Assembly: GCA_001599915.1 (NCBI GenBank)
Contig: BCIG01000016.1
Span: forward strand, 620,001 to 684,000
Direction: 5' to 3'
DNA from: Symbiotaphrina buchneri
Taxonomy: Eukaryota > Ascomycota > Symbiotaphrinales > Symbiotaphrinaceae
Length of the DNA stretch: 64,000 nucleotides
Shown piece after piece: positions 55,104-64,000 of this stretch (positions within the stretch are counted from its first letter, which is position 1; each line of letters starts with the position of its first letter). The notes under the pieces were generated by a model. That model was not told where the DNA came from and did not search any database. It was given only the letters and a program-made list of their open reading frames with translations. The translations under genes were made by a program, and so were the position numbers.

Positions 55104-56099
55104 TCATTTCCTGAACGCAAAAGCCTCCCTCACCGGCGCAAACAACTCATCGACACTAACCTCCTTCTCAATCATGCCCTGCTCATACAAATACGTGACC
55201 AACGTCTCCATTGTCTTTCTATTCTTCTCCACTCCATAAGGCCACCAATCAGCCCCAAACGTCTGCGTCAACTCCTCGATCTCCTGCCGCAGCCAAGGAA
55301 GCATATACCTCAGGGCTCCCGTCGAGGCCATCCTCTTCCGCGCCAGCTCCTTCGACTCGATCAGTGCATTATACAAGCTCGTTGCAGCAAACCTGTTCTG
55401 CTCATAGAACTCCCGCCGCACCGCTACCAGGTGCATGATCGGGAAGATGCCAGTGCGCGCATAGTACTCCTTCTCGACTTCTTTCGAGTTGGGGAACAAC
55501 CGGGCGATGTGCGGCGCTTTGCCTAGACACGCTGGCGCCTCTGCGCCAATTGTCGCATCGATAGCGCCCGATTCGAGAAGCTCGTTCAAAGACTGGGGGC
55601 TCGTATTCCGGGTGATCTTGACGGGCTTAAGAACCGGCAGAGCGGAGGGTTTCCCATGCGAGCCCGGGCCCTCCATCTTTCCCTCGACCCACTCAATCGA
55701 GTCCAGATCGACGCCGTACTCATGCTGCAGCAATCCGCGGATCCACACCGCGGCGGTCATAGTATACAGCTGCACGCCGATCTTCTTGCCCTCGAGGTCC
55801 TTAGGGGACTTGATGCGCGCGCTGTTGACGACGATATAACTGTGCCGGAAGACGCGCGACGGGAACGCCGGGAGCGCGATGAAGCTGCGGTCGCCCGCCG
55901 CGCGCTGCGTGATGTATTCGGAGCTGGAGAGCTCGGAGGCGTCGAATTCGTGGTTTGCGACCATTCGGTCGAAAATGTCCCGCGGGTGTGATACCTCGAC
56001 GAAGGTTAGGTCCAGACCGGGCGTTGCGATTTCGCCGTTGGCGAGCGGGGCGACGCGGTCGTAGAGTCCGCAGGCGAAGGACATGCGGACTGGTGCCAT
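55104..56099 (-). CDS. 4,5-dihydroxyphthalate decarboxylase-like protein
   Basis: An intronless frame from Met at 56099 gives about 331 residues starting MAPVRMSFACGLYDRVAPLA. The opening 'ACGLYDRVAPLANGEI', 'GLDLTFVEVSHPRDIFDRM' and 'FDASELSSSEYI' are hallmarks of bacterial 4,5-dihydroxyphthalate decarboxylase (Pht5/OphC), which has a periplasmic-binding-protein type II fold. The protein goes on with 'ALPAFPSRVFRHSYIVVNS', 'DLEGKKIGVQLYTMTAAVWI' and 'GFADWWPYG'-like text ('FGADWWPYGVEKNRKT'). In bacteria the enzyme converts 4,5-dihydroxyphthalate to protocatechuate. The fungal version may decarboxylate a related dihydroxy-acid. The frame extends upstream to 56339 into transposon sequence and is not coding there. 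A MITE copy lies about 180 bp upstream of the start. Confidence 0.87.
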   Translation of the reverse strand: MAPVRMSFACGLYDRVAPLANGEIATPGLDLTFVEVSHPRDIFDRMVANHEFDASELSSSEYITQRAAGDRSFIALPAFPSRVFRHSYIVVNSARIKSPKDLEGKKIGVQLYTMTAAVWIRGLLQHEYGVDLDSIEWVEGKMEGPGSHGKPSALPVLKPVKITRNTSPQSLNELLESGAIDATIGAEAPACLGKAPHIARLFPNSKEVEKEYYARTGIFPIMHLVAVRREFYEQNRFAATSLYNALIESKELARKRMASTGALRYMLPWLRQEIEELTQTFGADWWPYGVEKNRKTMETLVTYLYEQGMIEKEVSVDELFAPVREAFAFRK

Positions 56100-56281
56100 G
56101 GTGCAATGACGATGCGGCCACCCAGGGTATGGATCCTGGCTCCAGTGGGGTTCCAGGAGGCAGTGGGATTCCAAGCCCAAGTTTGCAGGCCAGACAAGTG
56201 CGGGAATGTTGTAGCTCTTTTTATGTTGACGGCAAGACCGAGGCCGAGATGCAGGCTTGGCGAGCTTCCGAATATGCCGAA

Positions 56282-56694
56282 GGTAATCGGTAATAATGAT
56301 GGCACGCCCCTGTTTTTGGTTACCACACGCCCCTCTCATCTATCTACATCGTATTATATCTATCCGTATATCTCATATATCTGCATCGTATGGTATCTGT
56401 CTGTCCGTATATCAGCATCGTAACCTATCCAGATCTTATTTTATCTATATCGCTTGTCTACATCGTATCTCATCTACATCGTATCTCATCTACATCGTAT
56501 CGTATCAATCTGGTTTATCTCTGTAATGGATGTACCGATGATTCGATCAATTAAGGTAGTCAAGGGCGCAATCTTATACATGTTCACAAATCTATCCGTA
56601 CATCAAAGTGGGATTAGTCTGCACAGTCTACGCTTTTTTTGGTATGAGAGGGCGTGCAGTTACCAAAAACAGGAGCGTGCCATTGCCGATTTCC
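56282..56694 (-). mobile_element. MITE-like element, copy D, inverted
   Basis: This 413-bp copy has the same terminal repeats as copies A-C but lies in the opposite orientation. The left end is GGTAATCGGTAATAATGATGGCACGC, with a small AATGAT insertion. The right end is GCGTGCCATTGCCGATTTCC. The interior contains about three tandem units of a 16-bp CTACATCGTATCTCAT motif near 56457-56503. The flanking 9-mers (TATGCCGAA and TATTCTTTT) do not match, so the target duplication is lost or decayed. The element sits in the promoter of the decarboxylase-like gene. Confidence 0.8.
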
Positions 56695-57071
56695 TATTCT
56701 TTTGGGGACTTCTTTGCCATGCAGCAACGTCTCCTCACCTCCGATATCGCGCGTATTGGAGTCGCTCTCTACTGTAGCCACAGTTTTACCATTTACAATT
56801 GGATATACACTGCTCTACGGGACACAGTGACAGGTTCATGAGTAGGAGATTTTCCGTGCTTCTATTCAGCCTATTGCACAAGGCTTTTTTTTAGAACTTC
56901 CCACGAGGCTGACGGAGCACTGCATGAAGATCATCATTCAGGGCGCATCAGCTAGATACTTTCACCTCAGTCTGTCGCGACGCAATGCCCTCGCCATCTC
57001 AAACTAGATCCTAAGCCTAGAAGCAGCTAGCAAACAAGAGGACCAACGTGATGCAGGTGTCAATCATGCTC
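56695..57071. other. Intergenic region, no gene seen
   Basis: This 377-bp stretch between element D and the 3' end of the BTB gene shows no coding signal. Confidence 0.35.
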
Positions 57072-58330
57072 CTAACGATGAGCATTATTGATGGTCTTCC
57101 GCTTCTTCCTGCCCATGAAAGAGAAATACCAGGTCGGCTGCTCGTGCTTGATGCGGCAGTTCTTGTCCTTGGTCTTTTCCCACAACTCCTGGCAATGATG
57201 GAACCAGTAGTCGACGTCCTCGTCCCCACCCTTGGGCTTGTTATGGTCGATACAATCCAGACACAGGCCATCGAAATACTTCAAGGTATTCCTGCAAGCT
57301 TCTTCAACCACGCCTTGGTAGTTCTTTGAACACTTCTCGCAGGCTTTCGGATTTGGATGGTAGAAACGTGAGAATCTGTCAAGGAGATTGATGATGTCTG
57401 TAATACCGCATTTGACATACGTCTCTTCCAACGGCCAAGCTTTAGTCCGAATGAGAGCCTTGATGTAAGCAAAGAGAGTCCTTTCTTTGCACCTACAACT
57501 AGAATTCGTACCCTCTTTGATTGGAGCAAAGAGGCCTCGATGAAGTTCCGTGCGGAGTCGACCCTTTGCCGCATTGATCTGTTCTAAAGAATGTGAGTAT
57601 TCGGTCACGCAATAAGACCGGCTCACTTACGTATGATCCGTGCGGGGAGATGAAGGTGTCGATGTTCCGTGGGGCCAGACTCGGTGATATGGCCTATCAC
57701 GTTGTACGCCAGAATCTTCGTTACGTCCGCGAAGCCCTTTGCATGGTCGAATATCCAGCATGGATACAGAAGCCTACGTTCGTGTTTATGCTCGGCCCAG
57801 AGCTCATGCTCGTCAGCCCAAGACGTATCGTCCGACGACTCCGCTTCAGCTTGCCTTTCTTGAGAAGCAGAAGGGTTTCTTCGCCTAGCGTAATCCAGCT
57901 CGTACCACTTCTCGAACCAAGCTTTCAGCATCTTCACATCAAGTTCGTATTTGTCCGCAGCAGCAACAATATGCCACATCTCGCTCAGACGCACAGTATA
58001 GCTTTCATCATTCAGGGAATCATGGAAAAGGCGGAGCCAGATTTCCATGCTGGTTGCCTTATCCTCCTGCAAGATGATGACCTTGCTGTGTCCCTCAATG
58101 AACCGACACTTGAGCATTCTTCCGAAAACCTTCGAGCTATTGATAAGGATATTTCGCCGAGCTTTGAGGTCTGTCACCTTCGCGATAGGCGGTCCATCGG
58201 GGAATTTCACACTGTCGTAGTGCTTCCTATACTCGACCACCCTGACGGTGGTATCGCTTGCCTCATCGATTGTGATAACCGAATCAGCTGGAAGGGCCGC
58301 TAGCTCTTCCAGAGTCATGGGAGGGGCCAT
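57072..58330 (-). CDS. BTB/POZ domain protein
   Basis: From Met at 58330 (MAPPMTLEELAALPADSVIT) the N-terminal half resembles the fungal BTB/POZ pattern: 'ARRNILINSSKVFGRMLKCRF' followed by 'KVIILQEDKATSMEIWLRLFH', then 'MWHIVAAADKYELDVKMLKAWF'. After an intron near 57585-57628 the C-terminal half is Cys-rich ('CRCKERTLFAYIKALI', 'CEKCSKNYQGVVEEACRNTL', 'GLCLDCIDHNKPKGG'). It ends with a basic tail 'GRKKRKTINN' that could be a nuclear signal. Fungal BTB proteins of this type are numerous and mostly uncharacterised; some are Cullin-3 adaptors. The frame continues upstream to 58546 without domain features. There is no evident link to the metabolic genes around it. Confidence 0.8.
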
Positions 58331-59714
58331 CTCCGAAGAATCTATGTCGAAGCTTAGAAATGCTGGGCGTGTGTAGCCGTAGGAGCAAAGAGATGATATG
58401 AGAAGTGACTGTTGAGATGTTGTTCGTACACCGATGACACGTGTTGGAAGATAGTGCAGAGCTTGAAACGTCAGTGAGGATGTCCAATGATGCAGGACGA
58501 TGAGGTGTATGTACCGTTGTAAATGACTTCCTCTAGGTAACGTCACCGGTAATTAGCTCCTGGGAGGATGGTGATCACTGGTGAAAGTGGATGACGAGAA
58601 GCCTGCTGGAGAGGATGATGCGCCCAGTTATGCGATTCGTCCGGCCTGACAGTGAGTGTCCTCTTAAAGTGTACGATGTTTGTGGACACATGAGAGACTG
58701 GAACCTTGCACGCCAAGATCAAGATGAAGATGAAGGTGAAGGTGAAGCCCACACGCCACGGACTTGACAGCGTGTGCAGACACTGCCAAACAATTCGGAG
58801 CCTCAGTGATCAATGGCTTCAGGGTGATCCAGAAGTATGAGATGAAAAGGAAAGATGGGAGAAGGCGAGAGCGTAGAGACGTGAGACGTAGTAGAAGATA
58901 GAAAAATGAGACATAAAGTAAAAAGTAAGGCGTGGGAAGCAGCCGAGAGAAAAATAAGGAACCATGTGACAGGTACAAGGGCAGTGAATGCGGACGGTGA
59001 TGTAAGGTAGGCTAGTTAAGGTACCTCAGTTTACCCTGAAGATCTCAGATCACTGGAGTTAATTGCTTGCACGAGTTAATCTCATCTTCGTACTTTCATC
59101 GTCACTGGGTCGCCATTCATAGCGGAGCCTCTTCTCCAGAGATTATCATACGGACGCAGGTGGTGCGACATCTCTCCATCATGTGAAAGCTTCCCAGATA
59201 TGGAAAACTCACACTATCTCCTCCCAGCGTCCATCATTGCTCCAAATGGTACCGGAAGACCGGGTTCATTGAAGGGCAAATGGGAAAACAGTTCATCCAG
59301 GAAACGAGATATTGTTAGGTCCAATGGCACATGTTCGGACACTGGAAACAATCACGTGAACTGAATACAGGATCCTCATCCTCCCCAACAAGAAAAAATA
59401 GGAAACACCACCTCAACGGCGACGAGGACGTTTACCTTGCTGCTTATTTGGGTAGTTACACCCATACGGTGATCCACCAAAAATATGGGAGGATTTGATT
59501 ACTCTCTGAGTCTAGCTCGCTCCCGCCGAACCAACTGCCGAGGCAGCATCAGCGCCCAGCCCAGCCCCACAAGAAGCTTGCCCCACTCAGCCGAGGGACA
59601 CCGTCCCAATAATCTCCCTCCTTCCCCAGATCCTACTATCGCCACCGATTGGGAAAGCTCACATCTATCGCTTGAAAGGTCTAATATTGCGGAGTCGTAG
59701 AAGCATATACCAAG
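58331..59714. promoter_or_regulatory. Long divergent intergenic region
   Basis: This 1.4-kb region separates the BTB and thiolase genes, which are divergent. It includes a purine-rich simple repeat of GATGAA/GGTGAA units at 58714-58747. No supported gene is seen. Confidence 0.4.
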
Positions 59715-61256
59715 ATGAGCAGCGCTCTAGACAGACTATCGTCGCTGGCGAGCCACCTGACTCCAGGCTTCGGTTCCAAACGCGATGCGATCATGCATAA
59801 GGGTCCGGATGATGTGGTAGGTATCCCAGTGTGGATGCGAAGGTGGGTGCTGATGAAGGTGTAGGTAATCACAGCCGCGGTGCGGTCGCCTCTGACCAAA
59901 GCCCGGAAAGGGCTGCTCAAGGACACGCCAGTTGAGGATCTGGTCGTGGCGATGCTCAAGGTGCGCTTTTGTCACTTCACCGGTCCTTATACCCCCTCCG
60001 CATGCCCCTGACCTTCCTAGGCAATCAAAGAACGCTCCTCCATCGACCCCTCCGCAGTCGAGGACATCGTCGTCGGCAACGTCCTCTCTCCCCACTCGGC
60101 ATTCCAAGCGCGCGCCGCCACCGTCGCAGCGGGCTTCCCACCCACGACCGCGACATCAGTGTGCAACCGGTGGTGTTCCTCCGGGCTGCTCGCCATCCAA
60201 GCCATCAGCAACCAGATCATCGCCGGGTCGATCGACGTCGGCATCGCGGTGGGCGTCGAGAGCATGAGCTTAAACGCCGACGGCGGCGCGCCCGAGTTCG
60301 GCGAGCACCTACTTTCCAATCCCACGGTCAAAGACCTGACGATGCCGATGGGCTGGACGAGCGAGAACGTCGCGGGGGAGTTCCACATCACGCGGGACAA
60401 GCAGGATACCTTCGCGGCGGGGAGTTATCAGAAAGCCGAGCGGGCGCAGAAGGCCGGCTGGTTCGAGGACGAGATCGTGCCCGTGACCACGACGTGGGTG
60501 GACCCGAGGACGGGCGAGAGGAAGACCGTCACCGCGAGCAAGGATGATGGTGTCAGGTACGGCACCACCAAGGAGAGTCTGGGCAAGATCCGCGCTGCGT
60601 TCCCGCAGTGGCAGCCCAGCACGACGACGGGCGGCAATGCGTCGCAGATTACGGATGGCGCGGCGGCCGTGCTCCTGATGCGTCGTAGCGTGGCGGAGAA
60701 ATTGGGCCAGAACATCCTGGCGAAGTTTGTGGCGTCGACGGTGGCGGGCCTGGAGCCAAGGATTATGGGTATTGGCCCGACGATTGCGATACCGAAGTTG
60801 CTGTGTAAGGTTGGGCTGTCGAAGGAGGATGTGGATGTTATTGAGATTAATGAGGCGTTTGCTTCGATGGTGGGTTGACAGACCATGGATGAGTTGTTCT
60901 GCAGATGCTGACTTGAATAGGGTGTTTACTGTGTTCAGAAGCTGGGGCTGGATCCCGAGAAAGTGAACCCTAGGGGAGGTGCCATGTAAGTGCTTGCGTT
61001 CATCACCGACTACATTCATCCGTTATTCATCGTCTCATAGTGCCTTTGGACATCCTCTCGGCTGCACCGGTGTACGGCAAGTAGTAACGGCTCTGTCGGA
61101 GCTGAGGAGGACGGGCAAGAAGGTCGCGCTGACATCCATGTGTGTTGGAACTGTAAGTCAACCTTTACTTGCTTCTGCGCCTAGTCCCCTATCATGGCTA
61201 ACCACCACCGATTACAGGGGATGGGCATGGCCGGGTTACTCGTATCAGAAGTATAG
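59715..61256 (+). CDS. Peroxisomal acetyl-CoA acyltransferase (3-ketoacyl-CoA thiolase) with PTS2
   Basis: The protein starts MSSALDRLSSLASHLTPGFG and carries a perfect PTS2 peroxisomal signal, RLSSLASHL, at residues 7-15. The catalytic features are the nucleophilic Cys in 'NRWCSSGLLA', the 'INEAFAS' block, the His in 'FGHPLGCTG' and the second Cys in 'MCVGTGMG'. Exons are joined across introns at about 59820-59867, 59960-60021, 60869-60922, 60987-61040 and 61154-61217. It should cleave 3-ketoacyl-CoA to acetyl-CoA in peroxisomal beta-oxidation. In fungi a peroxisomal thiolase of this kind may also complete the beta-ketoadipate route. It ends near a convergent cupin gene. About 400 residues. 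Confidence 0.93.
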
Positions 61257-61359
61257 TAAAAGCCAAAGCTCGTATATACACCTGAAATCCTCCAACACCC
61301 TCCGTCTCTGCATATAGTCCATCCTCTCCACCCCAATCGCTCCTTTTCCCACGCAGCAC
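61257..61359. terminator. Short convergent 3' spacer
   Basis: Only 103 bp separate the thiolase and cupin stop codons. Both 3' ends must lie here or overlap. Confidence 0.35.
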
Positions 61360-61986
61360 CTACCTCCCCTCCCCAACCCCCTCTTCCTCCTGCCCATGGC
61401 TCACATCCGGGTGCGTCTTATCCACCCACCTCACCCCCTCCGGTTCCTCCACGGGTACAATACCCGGTAAATCGACCGCCACCGCCTCACCATCACTCCT
61501 ACAAAGCACACACCTCAACTCCTCTCCCTCGCTCGCATTAATCTCCTGATGCGGCACCCAGGGGGGCACATAAATAAAATCCCCGGGCCCCGCTTCCGCC
61601 ACGTATTCCAGCCTTTCACCCCAGCGCATGCGCGCGCGTCCGCTCAGCACGTAGATCACGCTCTCGAGGTGCCCGTGGTGGTGTGCGCCGGTTTTGGCGG
61701 CAGGGTGGATCGTCACGGTGCCCGCCCACAGCTTGGACGCGCCGACCCGCGTGAAGTTTATGGCGGCCGCGCGCGACATGCCCGGGGTTTGGGCCGTGTT
61801 GCTGTCCAGGCTGTCGGAGGGGATGACCTGCACGCCGGTGGTGCGCCATGCGTCGGCGGGGGCGGAGGGAGGGGGGTGGTCGTGGGAGTGTGCAGGATGT
61901 TCGTGGGAGTGCTCATGAGAGTGGTCATGAGAGTGCTCGTGAGAGTGAGGGTGTGTGTGAGTATGGTCTGCGTCGCTGGATGCCAT
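61360..61986 (-). CDS. Cupin-domain protein with a His-rich N-terminal tail
   Basis: From Met at 61986 (MASSDADHTH) the first 45 residues are a His/Ser/Glu repeat (HSHEHSHDHSHEHSHEH pattern) with about 17 His, likely to bind Zn, Ni or Fe. A single conserved cupin domain follows: 'AGTVTIHPAAKTGAHHHGHLES', with the two-His plus Glu metal site, then 'VIYVLSGRARMRWGERL' and 'AGPGDFIYVPPWVPHQEINA', with the third His. About 208 residues. Cupins of this layout include dioxygenases, isomerases and storage proteins. A ring-cleaving or quercetinase-like role is possible but not shown. The frame is open upstream to 62163 with an Arg-rich stretch that could be a mitochondrial presequence if the earlier Met is used. 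Confidence 0.8.
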   Translation of the reverse strand: MASSDADHTHTHPHSHEHSHDHSHEHSHEHPAHSHDHPPPSAPADAWRTTGVQVIPSDSLDSNTAQTPGMSRAAAINFTRVGASKLWAGTVTIHPAAKTGAHHHGHLESVIYVLSGRARMRWGERLEYVAEAGPGDFIYVPPWVPHQEINASEGEELRCVLCRSDGEAVAVDLPGIVPVEEPEGVRWVDKTHPDVSHGQEEEGVGEGR

Positions 61987-62308
61987 GGCTGGAGATGTGG
62001 TGATTGAGGCTGGCCGAGCCGTGGTGGTACTGGTGAGATGGATGGCGTTATGGAGGGGTAAAATGGGGGTGGAGAGCCGGCGGCGCGCTAAAGCTGGCTT
62101 ACGCCGAGCTGCAACTACGACTCTCTCGGGGCTTGTTTCCCGAGGCTGCGGGAAACATAACAAGGTTCCAACGGCCGAGTATTCGTGACTGTTATGTTAT
62201 AGCTTTGATCTATGCCTCCAGAAAATAGTTACTATATTATGGCCATCTATTACTCCAGAAGTAGGCAACTGACAGCCTGCCCGTCTACGTCTACGGCATA
62301 ACCCTCCT
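61987..62308. other. Intergenic, cupin promoter
   Basis: This 320-bp region is the 5' flank of the cupin and the 3' flank of the permease relic. No feature is seen beyond the possible N-terminal extension. Confidence 0.35.
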
Positions 62309-63300
62309 CTACGTCTGGAACATCCACCTCGGGTCCTCATCGCCCAACCACTCGCCCTCCCTTAAGCCCACCAACCGTCCATTCATCTCCCCCCTCCTCT
62401 TCCTCTCATTCTCCCTCCTCAGCACCCACCACAGGACGCCCACCACCAGGACATTCGCACACAAATGCCCCAGCGCAAACCCATGTCCCAGAAAGAACCT
62501 CGGGCCATCATTCGCGCGGTACAGCTGGGTCCCCAGCACCGCGCCCAGGTTCCCAATACTGATCTGCATGGCGTTCGCGACCGCGCGCTTCGTCTGCCCG
62601 CTGACGTTGTTGGCTGGCCAGGACAGCACGATCGCCGGTAGATCCCGCCCGCCGCGAGGATCGTGCCGAAGTATGCGACCCCGGGACGTGTGTCCGTTAG
62701 CAGGATGATGTACCCGATGGCGGCGAGCAGGGCGGGGCCGGCGACGAAGGGTGCGCGGAGCCGGAGACGCTCGGACAGGATTGCGGTCAGCACGGTGAGG
62801 ATGAAGGCGAGGGCGTAGGGTGGTACGGAGAGCAGTTGGGCTTCGGCGGAGGTGTAGCCGAGTTCTTTGATGATGGTGGGCTCTGGAGTCAGATGTCAGT
62901 TAACGTAATGAAGGTAAGGGGAGTGTAGTCGGACCAGAAAGAGGGAGAGCGTATACAGCGGCAGACTCATAGTATGGAAACCCAGCCCGTAGAGCCAGCA
63001 CTTGGGATCCTTGAGGGCCTTGGCCACATTGCCCCAGGTGAAGCCTTCGTTCCTAGTCGCGTCCGTGTCGTCCTTCAATCGTTGATGGATGTATGCTCTC
63101 TCATCCTCGATGAGAAGTAGGGATATGAAAAAATGAAGAACAGTATCAAGCAAGCATGTTTGAAAAGAAAGGATGCTCCTGCGAAGACATCATCCCAATA
63201 ATTACATTATTAGCGGGCGAGCTTCCTCTGTGCGTAATAGTGCCCCTGCCATGATACCATAGAAGGCGGCGGGCACTAGCCAGCTTGAGTTTCGGCTTCT
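62309..63300 (-). pseudogene. Decayed MFS permease (allantoate permease/DAL5-like), 5' truncated
   Basis: The C-terminal half of a DAL5-type carrier is clear: 'EDERAYIHQRLKDDTDAT', 'ALKDPKCWLYGLGFHTMSL', 'PTIIKELGYTSAEAQLLSVP' and 'VSGQTKRAVANAMQISIGN', then 'RRGEMNGRLVGLREGEW'. An intron splits it near 62885-62935. The N-terminal six membrane segments that should lie upstream of about 63150 are missing; only a weak piece ('VPAAFYGIMAGALL') can be made out near 63260. There is also a one-base frame break near 62640, between 'FGTILAAGG' and 'VLSWPANNVSG', where 'IYPAIVLSWPANN' would be expected. The gene is therefore probably dead, or heavily misassembled. Confidence 0.75.
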
Positions 63301-64000
63301 CATCTTGCAGTGGATCCATCATCCAACGACCCAGTTAAAGGAAGGGTACTTGGAGGGATTGACGTATGAGAAGTTGGAATGCCATGTGCGACACTGTTGC
63401 GAATTGCAGGGGTCGGATGTCGTGATCGATTAGCGTGGGCCTGAATGTGCACTGTCTGCGCCGCGCAGGCCACCGTATGGAGCCAACCTGCATTTGGTGA
63501 CTGCATTACCCTCCGTAGTTCAGTGTGCTACGGTTGCGCATAAATGCCAAGTGCCGTAGACAGTCCTGATTTTCTGGGTGGTCGCTGTTTTATAAAAAAT
63601 CGTGCATTAATGATGGCTTGCTTGGGTCTCCACATCTCGGTCTAGCACCGGCAAGAGTAGGTGCCAAGTGCCGTAAGACCTTAATGGCTCGATGGGTTGC
63701 CAACTATCGTCCGTCCGTTGATCGCGCAAGGCCCAGGAATTTCTTCTACGATTGCGGATGGATGACAAGCGATGAGAGAGCATCGCCCCAAATCGATGAC
63801 CTGCACAAAGGTCCAGGACGGCACAGTCTCTTCTGAATTACTAATTGTACATAGATGTTTGTCTTCAATCACACCCAGCTCAAGAGAGTTCCGGGGTACC
63901 CTGACCGTCTCCAGAGCGAGCATTACCTATGCACCGTCCCGTGTCGGTTTTGAGCCCTCAGTGATCTGGCGAGAAATACTCCATCTGGTTAACAAATTTG
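63301..64000. other. Right end of the window, no gene seen
   Basis: No supported gene is visible in this last 700 bp. The word GCCAAGTGCCGTA occurs at about 63547 and again at about 63663, suggesting a small dispersed duplication. Confidence 0.4.

Noticed and set aside
56100-56339. N-terminal extension of the decarboxylase-like protein
   Set aside because: The extra residues are translated from promoter and transposon-end sequence; homology begins at the Met at 56099.
60309-61019. 236-residue minus-strand open frame
   Set aside because: Antisense shadow of the thiolase gene.

Overview
The window is genomic DNA from a filamentous ascomycete (Pezizomycotina), most likely a Eurotiomycete of the Aspergillus/Penicillium/Talaromyces kind. 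The signs are compact genes of 1-2 kb on both strands, introns of about 45-100 bp with GT..AG ends and CTRAY branch points, two Zn2Cys6 regulators, a GPI-type aspartic protease, a phi-class GST, a CE15 glucuronoyl esterase and several fungal MFS permeases. I found no rRNA, convincing tRNA, CRISPR array or virus-like element. All family calls come from reading motifs; no search was run.

Left part (0.2-18 kb): a type B carboxylesterase, a second serine hydrolase, a GPI-anchored aspartic protease whose expected start codon reads ATA, a PHBH-type FAD monooxygenase divergent from a 4-hydroxyproline 2-epimerase, a mitochondrial M20-type carbamoylase, a GST, a short-chain dehydrogenase and an aldehyde dehydrogenase. 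The epimerase and aldehyde dehydrogenase, with a DHDPS-fold lyase at 38.4-39.4 kb and a RidA protein at 24.5 kb, resemble scattered parts of hydroxyproline and imine catabolism.

Middle part (18-39 kb): a gene-poor stretch with two copies of a short inverted-repeat transposon, then an ABM-domain protein, an unrecognised conserved protein, RidA, glucuronoyl esterase, a Zn2Cys6 regulator, a sialidase-like BNR protein, a secreted Thr-rich protein, an HSL-type esterase, a saccharopine-dehydrogenase-like reductase, a putative amidoligase and the DHDPS-family lyase.

Right part (40-63 kb): what looks like an uncharacterised aromatic-acid catabolic region. It holds a quinate/sugar-type permease, a GNAT-like protein, a DUF3500 protein, a fumarylacetoacetate-hydrolase-family enzyme, an unrecognised protein of about 128 residues, a salicylate-hydroxylase-like FAD monooxygenase, a divergent Zn2Cys6 regulator, a DHA1-type MFS exporter, a homologue of bacterial 4,5-dihydroxyphthalate decarboxylase, a BTB protein, a PTS2-bearing peroxisomal thiolase, a cupin with a His-rich metal-binding tail and a decayed permease. 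Several promoters here share short blocks (CGGAACACT, CGGTTGCTGC, CCGGAA), and one carries a perfect 48-bp tandem duplication. The simplest reading is uptake, ring hydroxylation or decarboxylation, acylpyruvate hydrolysis and beta-ketoacyl-CoA thiolysis under one local regulator. No ring-cleaving dioxygenase is recognised.

Four copies of one non-autonomous, Mutator-like inverted-repeat element (14.2, 19.7, 20.7 and 56.3 kb) are present; two still show 9-bp target duplications. At least two genes (the cluster regulator and the terminal permease) show single-base frame breaks that are either real decay or assembly errors.
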